A stretch of 64,000 nt of DNA from Streptomyces seoulensis (GTDB taxonomy: Bacteria; Actinomycetota; Actinomycetes; Streptomycetales; Streptomycetaceae), in contig CP054936.1 in assembly GCA_013364255.1 (NCBI GenBank), forward strand, positions 7,210,353 through 7,274,352, given 5' to 3'. The position numbers and the translations under genes are program-made. Under the pieces are notes generated by a model, which searched no databases, was not told the origin of the DNA, and was given only the letters and a program-made list of their open reading frames with translations. Positions 59,553-64,000 of the stretch are shown here, in pieces. Within the stretch, counting starts at the first letter, position 1. Every line of letters begins with the position of its first letter.

Positions 59553-60572
59553 CTAGCGCGTCCCCGGCCCGGCGTCCGGGATCTCCGCCAGGGGCACCGG
59601 GCGGTGTTCGCGGCGGGAGCGCTCGCACGCCTCGGCGACGCGCAGGGCCTGGAGCGCCTCGCGGCCGTCGCACGGGTTGGCCCGCTCACCGCGCACGACC
59701 TCCACGAAGGCCCGCAGCTCGGCCTCGTACGCCGGGCCGAACCGCTCCAGGAACCCGGTCCACGGCTTGTCCGCGGCCGGCGGCCCGGTCGGCTCGGTGG
59801 ACGCGATCGGCGTCCGGTCGTCCAGGCCGACCACGATCTGGTCCAGCTCCCCGGCCAGTTCCATGCGCACGTCGTAGCCCGCGCCGTTCAGCCGGGTCGC
59901 CGTGGCGGCGACCAGGGCGCCGTCGTCCAGCGTGAGCAGCGCGGCGGCCGTGTCCAGGTCGTCGGCGTCGCGGAAGGCGGCCGGACCCGCGTCCGATCCG
60001 GCGGCGTACACGTCCCGCACCTCCCGCCCGGTCACCCAGCGCACCATGTCGAAGTCGTGGATCAGCGTGTCCCGGAACAGCCCGCCGGACAGCGGCAGCC
60101 AGCCGGCCGGCGGCGGCGCGGGGTCGGAGGTGAGCGCCCGGACGGTGTGCAGCCGGCCGAGGCGCCCGGCGAGCACGGCCTCCCGGGCGCCGGCGTACCC
60201 GGTGTCGAAGCGGCGCTGGAAGCCCATCTGCAAGGTCGTGCCCGCGCGCTCCACCTCGGCGAGCGCCTGGAGCGTGCCGGGCAGGTCCAGCGCGACCGGC
60301 TTCTCGCAGAAGACCGGAAGACCCGAGCGCGCCGCGCGTCCGATCAGTTCGGCGTGCGCCGACGTCGCCGTGGCGATCACCACCGCGTCCACGCCCCAGG
60401 CGAAGATCTCGTCCACCCCCGGCGCCACCGTCTCGCCCAGCCGGTGCGCCAGCTCCTGGGCCCGCGCCGGATCGGCGTCCGTCAGGATCAGGGAACCGAC
60501 CTCGCGGTGACGGCTGAGCGTCCTGGCGTGGAAAGTGCCGATGCGGCCCGTGCCGATGACCCCGATGCGCAT
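59553..60572 (-). CDS. Gfo/Idh/MocA-family oxidoreductase (inositol 2-dehydrogenase-like)
   Basis: A 339-aa NAD(P)-dependent sugar/cyclitol dehydrogenase. Dinucleotide motif MRIGVIGTGRIGTFHARTL at residues 1-19, the catalytic EKP in VFCEKPVALDL near 91, and the HDFDMVRWVTG active-site region with catalytic His near 173, as in myo-inositol 2-dehydrogenases. It is divergent from the GntR regulator, whose ATGTCCGGACA site lies between them, so it belongs to the same sugar or inositol regulon as the ABC operon at 61.6 kb. Start ATG 60572; an upstream GTG at 60608 is less likely. Confidence 0.9.
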   Translation of the reverse strand: MRIGVIGTGRIGTFHARTLSRHREVGSLILTDADPARAQELAHRLGETVAPGVDEIFAWGVDAVVIATATSAHAELIGRAARSGLPVFCEKPVALDLPGTLQALAEVERAGTTLQMGFQRRFDTGYAGAREAVLAGRLGRLHTVRALTSDPAPPPAGWLPLSGGLFRDTLIHDFDMVRWVTGREVRDVYAAGSDAGPAAFRDADDLDTAAALLTLDDGALVAATATRLNGAGYDVRMELAGELDQIVVGLDDRTPIASTEPTGPPAADKPWTGFLERFGPAYEAELRAFVEVVRGERANPCDGREALQALRVAEACERSRREHRPVPLAEIPDAGPGTR

Positions 60573-60613
60573 GGCAACAAGGTGGGGGCGGAGACCGGAC
60601 GCTGTCAATCCTT

Positions 60614-60624
60614 ATGTCCGGACA
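60614..60624. promoter_or_regulatory. GntR operator copy 1 (ATGTCCGGACA)
   Basis: A near-perfect copy of the palindrome at 61493-61504. It lies between the divergent dehydrogenase and GntR genes, 42 bp from the first and 52 bp from the second start, so it can control both. Confidence 0.68.
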
Positions 60625-60675
60625 ATCGGACTACACGACTTTCCGTCAACCTGCCGCCGGACTACCCTCGGGCCC

Positions 60676-61440
60676 GTGCCGAAACCTCAAGTGGACCCCA
60701 CCGCCACGCTCGGGCTCCGGGTGGACCGGGGCTCCCCGGTACCCCTGTACTTCCAGCTGGCACAGCAGCTGGAGGCGGCGATCGAGCAGGGCGCGCTGAC
60801 TCCCGGCAGCCTGCTGGGCAACGAGATCGAGCTGGCCGCGCGGCTCGGTCTGTCCCGGCCCACCGTCCGCCAGGCCATCCAGTCCCTGGTGGACAAGGGC
60901 CTGCTGGTGCGCCGCCGCGGGGTCGGCACCCAGGTCGTGCACAGCAGGGTCAGCCGCCCCCTGGAGCTGAGCAGCCTCTACGACGACCTGGAGACCGCCG
61001 GGCAGCGGCCCACCAGCCGGGTCCTGGTCAACGCGCTGGTGCCGGCCTCCGCCGACCTCGCCGGAGTGCTCGGGGTGACCGAGGGCGCCGACGTGCACCG
61101 TGTCGAACGGCTCCGCCTCGCGCACGGCGAACCGATCGCGTACCTGGTCAACCATCTGCCGGCCGGCCTGCTCGACCTGGACACGGACCGCTTGGAGGCC
61201 ACCGGCCTGTACCGGCTGCTGCGCTGCGCCGGGATCACCCTGCACAGCGCCCGCCAGTCGATCGGCGCCCGCGCCGCCACGTCCGCGGAGGCCGAACGGC
61301 TGGAGGAGGCGGAGGGCGCCCCGCTGCTCACCATGGAGCGCACCACCTACGACGACACCGGGCGCGCGGTCGAGTTCGGCGCGCACGCCTACCGGCCCTC
61401 CCGCTACTCCTTCGACTTCCAGCTCCTGGCCCGGTCCTGA
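60676..61440 (+). CDS. GntR/HutC-family transcriptional regulator
   Basis: A 254-aa protein. The N-terminal winged HTH covers about residues 15-85 (VPLYFQLAQQLEAAIEQGAL, LAARLGLSRPTVRQAIQSL, GLLVRRRGVGTQVV), followed by a UTRA effector domain of the HutC type (RLRLAHGEPIAYLVNHLPAG, MERTTYDDTGRAVEFGAHAY). UTRA domains bind sugar phosphates or small metabolites. A TACCCT hexamer 7 nt before the GTG suggests a leaderless transcript. Identical palindromes before and after the gene imply autoregulation and control of the following sugar transporter. Confidence 0.9.
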   Translation: MPKPQVDPTATLGLRVDRGSPVPLYFQLAQQLEAAIEQGALTPGSLLGNEIELAARLGLSRPTVRQAIQSLVDKGLLVRRRGVGTQVVHSRVSRPLELSSLYDDLETAGQRPTSRVLVNALVPASADLAGVLGVTEGADVHRVERLRLAHGEPIAYLVNHLPAGLLDLDTDRLEATGLYRLLRCAGITLHSARQSIGARAATSAEAERLEEAEGAPLLTMERTTYDDTGRAVEFGAHAYRPSRYSFDFQLLARS

Positions 61441-61449
61441 GCCGCCAGC

Positions 61450-61484
61450 CGCGTGCCCGCCGCGTGCCCGCCGCGTGCCCGCCG
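61450..61484. repeat. three 11-bp tandem repeats after the GntR gene
   Basis: CGCGTGCCCGC occurs three times in succession between the GntR stop and the second operator. It may simply be a slippage product. Confidence 0.65.
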
Positions 61485-61492
61485 ACGTCACG

Positions 61493-61504
61493 ATGTCCGG
61501 ACAT
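61493..61504. promoter_or_regulatory. GntR operator copy 2 (ATGTCCGGACAT)
   Basis: A perfect 12-bp palindrome, 138 bp upstream of the sugar-binding protein start and about 50 bp upstream of a -10-like GATAAT (61554-61559). It matches the copy at 60614. Confidence 0.72.
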
Positions 61505-61567
61505 ACCAAGCCGTCACGGCTTCCCGCCCGCGCCCCCTTCCGTGTTCGTGTTCGATAATGGGAGGTT

Positions 61568-61594
61568 GGGGCCTGATGGAATTCCATCGGCCCC
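61568..61594 (+). promoter_or_regulatory. leader palindrome before the sugar ABC operon
   Basis: A 14-bp perfect palindrome GATGGAATTCCATC (61575-61588) is flanked by pairing GGGGCC/GGCCCC arms (61568-61573 with 61589-61594). It could be an extra operator or, in RNA, a stem near the 5' end of the leader. Confidence 0.5.
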
Positions 61595-61630
61595 GTATGT
61601 ACGTTCGAAGACGAGAAGGGCAACGGCCTC

Positions 61631-62635
61631 GTGGCACGGTTTCCAACTTGGGTAGGCATCGCGCTCGCAGGGGCACTGTCGTTGTGCCTGGCGGGGTGCA
61701 GCAGCACCGGCGGCAAGCGGGCGGAGGACGCCCGCAAGGCCGCGGCCGCCCAGGGCAGGTCGGCGGTGAACACCCCCCGCTGGACCTTCGCGATGATCAC
61801 TCACTCCGGTGACGGCGACACCTTCTGGGACATCGTGCAGAGCGGCGCCAAGCAGGCCGCGATCAAGGACAACATCAACTTCCTGTACTCGCACGACGAC
61901 GAGGCGCAGCAGCAGGCGCAGCTCGTGGACGCGGCGGTGGACAAGAAGGTCGACGCCATCATCGTCACCCTCGCCAAGCCCGACGCGATGAAGGCCGCCG
62001 TGGCCCGCGCCGAGAAGGCCGGCATCCCCGTGATCACGGTGAACTCCGGCTCCGCCGAGTCCAAGGCGTTCGGCGCCCTCACCCACGTCGGCCAGGACGA
62101 GACCGTCGCCGGCGAGGCCGTCGGCGAGGAGCTGACCAAGCGCGGCAAGAAGAAGGCGCTGTGCGTCCTGCACGAGCAGGGCAACGTCGGCCACGAGCAG
62201 CGCTGCGCCGGCGTGGCCAAGACCTTCGACGGCAAGGTGGACAACCTGTACGTCAACGGCACCAACATGCCCGACGTCCAGTCCGCCATCGGCGCCAAGC
62301 TCCAGGCCGACAAGTCCATCGACGCCGTCGTGACGCTCGGCGCCCCCTACGCCGACACCGCCGTGAAGGCGAAGACGGACGCGGGCAGCAAGGCGGAGAT
62401 CGACACCTTCGACCTCAACGCCAAGGTGGCCGGCGAGCTGAAGGACGGCACCCTCGGCTTCGCCGTCGACCAGCAGCCCTACCTCCAGGGCTACGAGGCC
62501 ATCGACCTGCTGTGGCTCTACAAGTACAACGGCGACGTCCTCGGCGGCGGCCGGCCGGTGCTCACCGGCCCGCAGATCGTCACCAAGGACCAGGCGGCCG
62601 CCCTCCAGGAGTACGCGGAGCGGGGCACCCGATGA
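61631..62635 (+). CDS. sugar ABC transporter substrate-binding lipoprotein
   Basis: A 334-aa exported lipoprotein. The signal peptide ends in the lipobox LAGC (Cys near residue 23). The mature part is a periplasmic-binding-protein type I fold of the ribose/xylose class (WTFAMITHSGDGDTFWDIVQ, SGAKQAAIKDNINFLYSHDD, DAIIVTLAKPDAMKAAVARA, IDAVVTLGAPYADTAVKAK). It captures a pentose, hexose or cyclitol outside the cell. GTG start behind AGAAGGGC. The stop overlaps the permease start (ATGA). Confidence 0.92.
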   Translation: MARFPTWVGIALAGALSLCLAGCSSTGGKRAEDARKAAAAQGRSAVNTPRWTFAMITHSGDGDTFWDIVQSGAKQAAIKDNINFLYSHDDEAQQQAQLVDAAVDKKVDAIIVTLAKPDAMKAAVARAEKAGIPVITVNSGSAESKAFGALTHVGQDETVAGEAVGEELTKRGKKKALCVLHEQGNVGHEQRCAGVAKTFDGKVDNLYVNGTNMPDVQSAIGAKLQADKSIDAVVTLGAPYADTAVKAKTDAGSKAEIDTFDLNAKVAGELKDGTLGFAVDQQPYLQGYEAIDLLWLYKYNGDVLGGGRPVLTGPQIVTKDQAAALQEYAERGTR

Positions 62636-63677
62636 GCACCACCACGAGCACCCCCAAGGCCGCGGCCGGGAAGCGGGCCCCGCACGGCTCGCCGCTGCAC
62701 AAGCTGCTGGCCCGGCCCGAACTGGGCTCGGTCGTCGGCGCCGTCGCCGTCCTGGTCTTCTTCGCCTTCGCCGCCGACGGCTTCCTGCGCGCCTCCAGCC
62801 TGAGCACCGTCCTGTACGCGTCCTCCACCATCGGCATCATGGCGGTCCCGGTCGCGCTGCTCATGATCGGCGGCGAGTTCGACCTGTCCGCCGGCGTCAT
62901 GGTGACGTCCTCGGCGCTGGTCTCCTCGATGTTCAGCTACCAGATGACCGCCAACGTCTGGGTCGGCGTCGGCGTCTCCCTGCTGGTCACCCTGGCGATC
63001 GGCGCGTTCAACGGCTTCATGCTCACCCGCACCAAGCTGCCCAGCTTCATCATCACCCTGGGCACCTTCCTGATGCTGACCGGCATGAACCTCGGCTTCA
63101 CCAAGCTGATCGACGACACCGTCTCCACCAAGACGATCGGCGACATGGAGGGCTTCCCGGCCGCCCACGCCGTCTTCGCCTCCACCTTCAGCATCGGCGG
63201 CGTCGACTTCAAGGTCACCATCCTGTGGTGGCTCGGCCTGGTCGCCGTCGCCTCCTGGATCCTGCTGCGCACCCGCACCGGCAACTGGATCTTCGCCGTC
63301 GGCGGCAACCAGGAGGCGGCCCGCGCGGTCGGCGTACCGGTCACCCGGACCAAGATCGGCCTCTACATGGGCGTCGCCCTGGGCGCCTGGATCTCCGGCC
63401 AGCACCTGCTGTTCTCCTTCGACGCCGTGCAGTCGGGCGAGGGCGTCGGCAACGAGCTGATCTACATCATCGCGGCCGTCATCGGCGGCTGCCTGATCAC
63501 CGGCGGCTACGGCAGCGCCGTCGGCTCGGCCGTCGGCGCGCTCCTGTTCGGCATGGTCAGCAAGGGCATCGTCTTCGCCGAGTGGAACCCCGACTGGTTC
63601 AAGTTCTTCCTCGGAGCCATGCTGCTCCTCGCGACCCTGCTCAACGCCTGGGTCCGCAAGCGGGCGGAGGCCGCCAA

Positions 63678-63681
<4 letters not shown>
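62632..63681 (+). CDS. sugar ABC transporter permease (RbsC/XylH type)
   Basis: A 349-aa polytopic protein with 8-10 helices. LLMIGGEFDLSAGVMVTSSA is the conserved EFDLS motif of carbohydrate-uptake-2 permeases, and GGNQEAARAVGVPVTRTK is the cytoplasmic EAA-like loop that docks the ATPase. It carries the sugar delivered by the lipoprotein across the membrane. It overlaps both neighbours by 4 bp (ATGA), so it lies in one tightly coupled operon. Confidence 0.93.

Positions 63682-64000
<319 letters not shown>

Overview
The window is one contiguous stretch of very GC-rich actinobacterial chromosome, almost certainly Streptomyces. Codon third positions are nearly all G or C, GTG starts are common, several genes look leaderless, and there are Streptomyces-type families (DUF3040, DUF397 with an XRE/DUF5753 partner and an RsbW-like ATPase, DUF6343-like and DUF5955-like small proteins, a large LuxR-family ATPase regulator). 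I see no insertion sequence, prophage, integrase, CRISPR array, rRNA or tRNA.

Layout. 1-5.2 kb: two tandem glycosyltransferases, a DUF3040 protein, a pyruvyl-transferase-like protein, an MgtC-type membrane protein and a PPOX oxidoreductase. 5.3-14.3 kb: a secreted trypsin-like protease, two LuxR-type regulators and two translationally coupled acyl-CoA ligases. 14.5-30.1 kb: the purine and glyoxylate block. It holds gcl, a TetR/quinone-oxidoreductase pair, a catalase, glxR, hyi, a thiamine-binding-like protein with a YheO-type HTH protein, and a rightward run of uraD, uraH, uricase, an NCS2 permease, an 8-oxoguanine-deaminase-like amidohydrolase and a second NCS2 permease. 30.1-42.4 kb: mixed housekeeping and accessory genes (thioesterase, phosphatase, DUF397 trio, alanine-type aminotransferase with a divergent HxlR regulator, VWA protein, NUDIX protein with an unrecognised 512-aa partner, first NIS siderophore synthetase). 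42.5-50.8 kb: second NIS synthetase, second catalase, HipA-like kinase, malate synthase aceB, MocA-like transferase, response regulator. 50.8-57.5 kb: histidine kinase, FtsX-type ABC exporter pair, allR, allB, allantoicase. 57.6-64 kb: SDR, quinone oxidoreductase, Gfo/Idh dehydrogenase, GntR regulator and a sugar ABC operon cut off by the window end.

How it fits together. 8-Oxoguanine and imported purines give urate. Uricase, UraH and UraD convert urate to S-allantoin with release of H2O2. AllB and allantoicase carry allantoin to ureidoglycolate and thence glyoxylate. Gcl, GlxR and Hyi turn glyoxylate into glycerate, or AceB condenses it with acetyl-CoA to malate. The embedded catalase would remove peroxide.

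The strongest new observation is a shared promoter code. Five promoters (gcl, catalase, hyi-glxR, aceB, allB) each carry two 15-bp boxes of the form TTCYG-N5-YGGAA. Their centres lie exactly 21 bp apart, placed on or just downstream of the -10 element, as expected for AllR repression. A second palindrome, TCAACA-N3-TGTTGA, sits over the -35 of the catalase, uraD and aceB promoters and in the allB leader, which implies a second, unidentified regulator joining urate oxidation to glyoxylate disposal.
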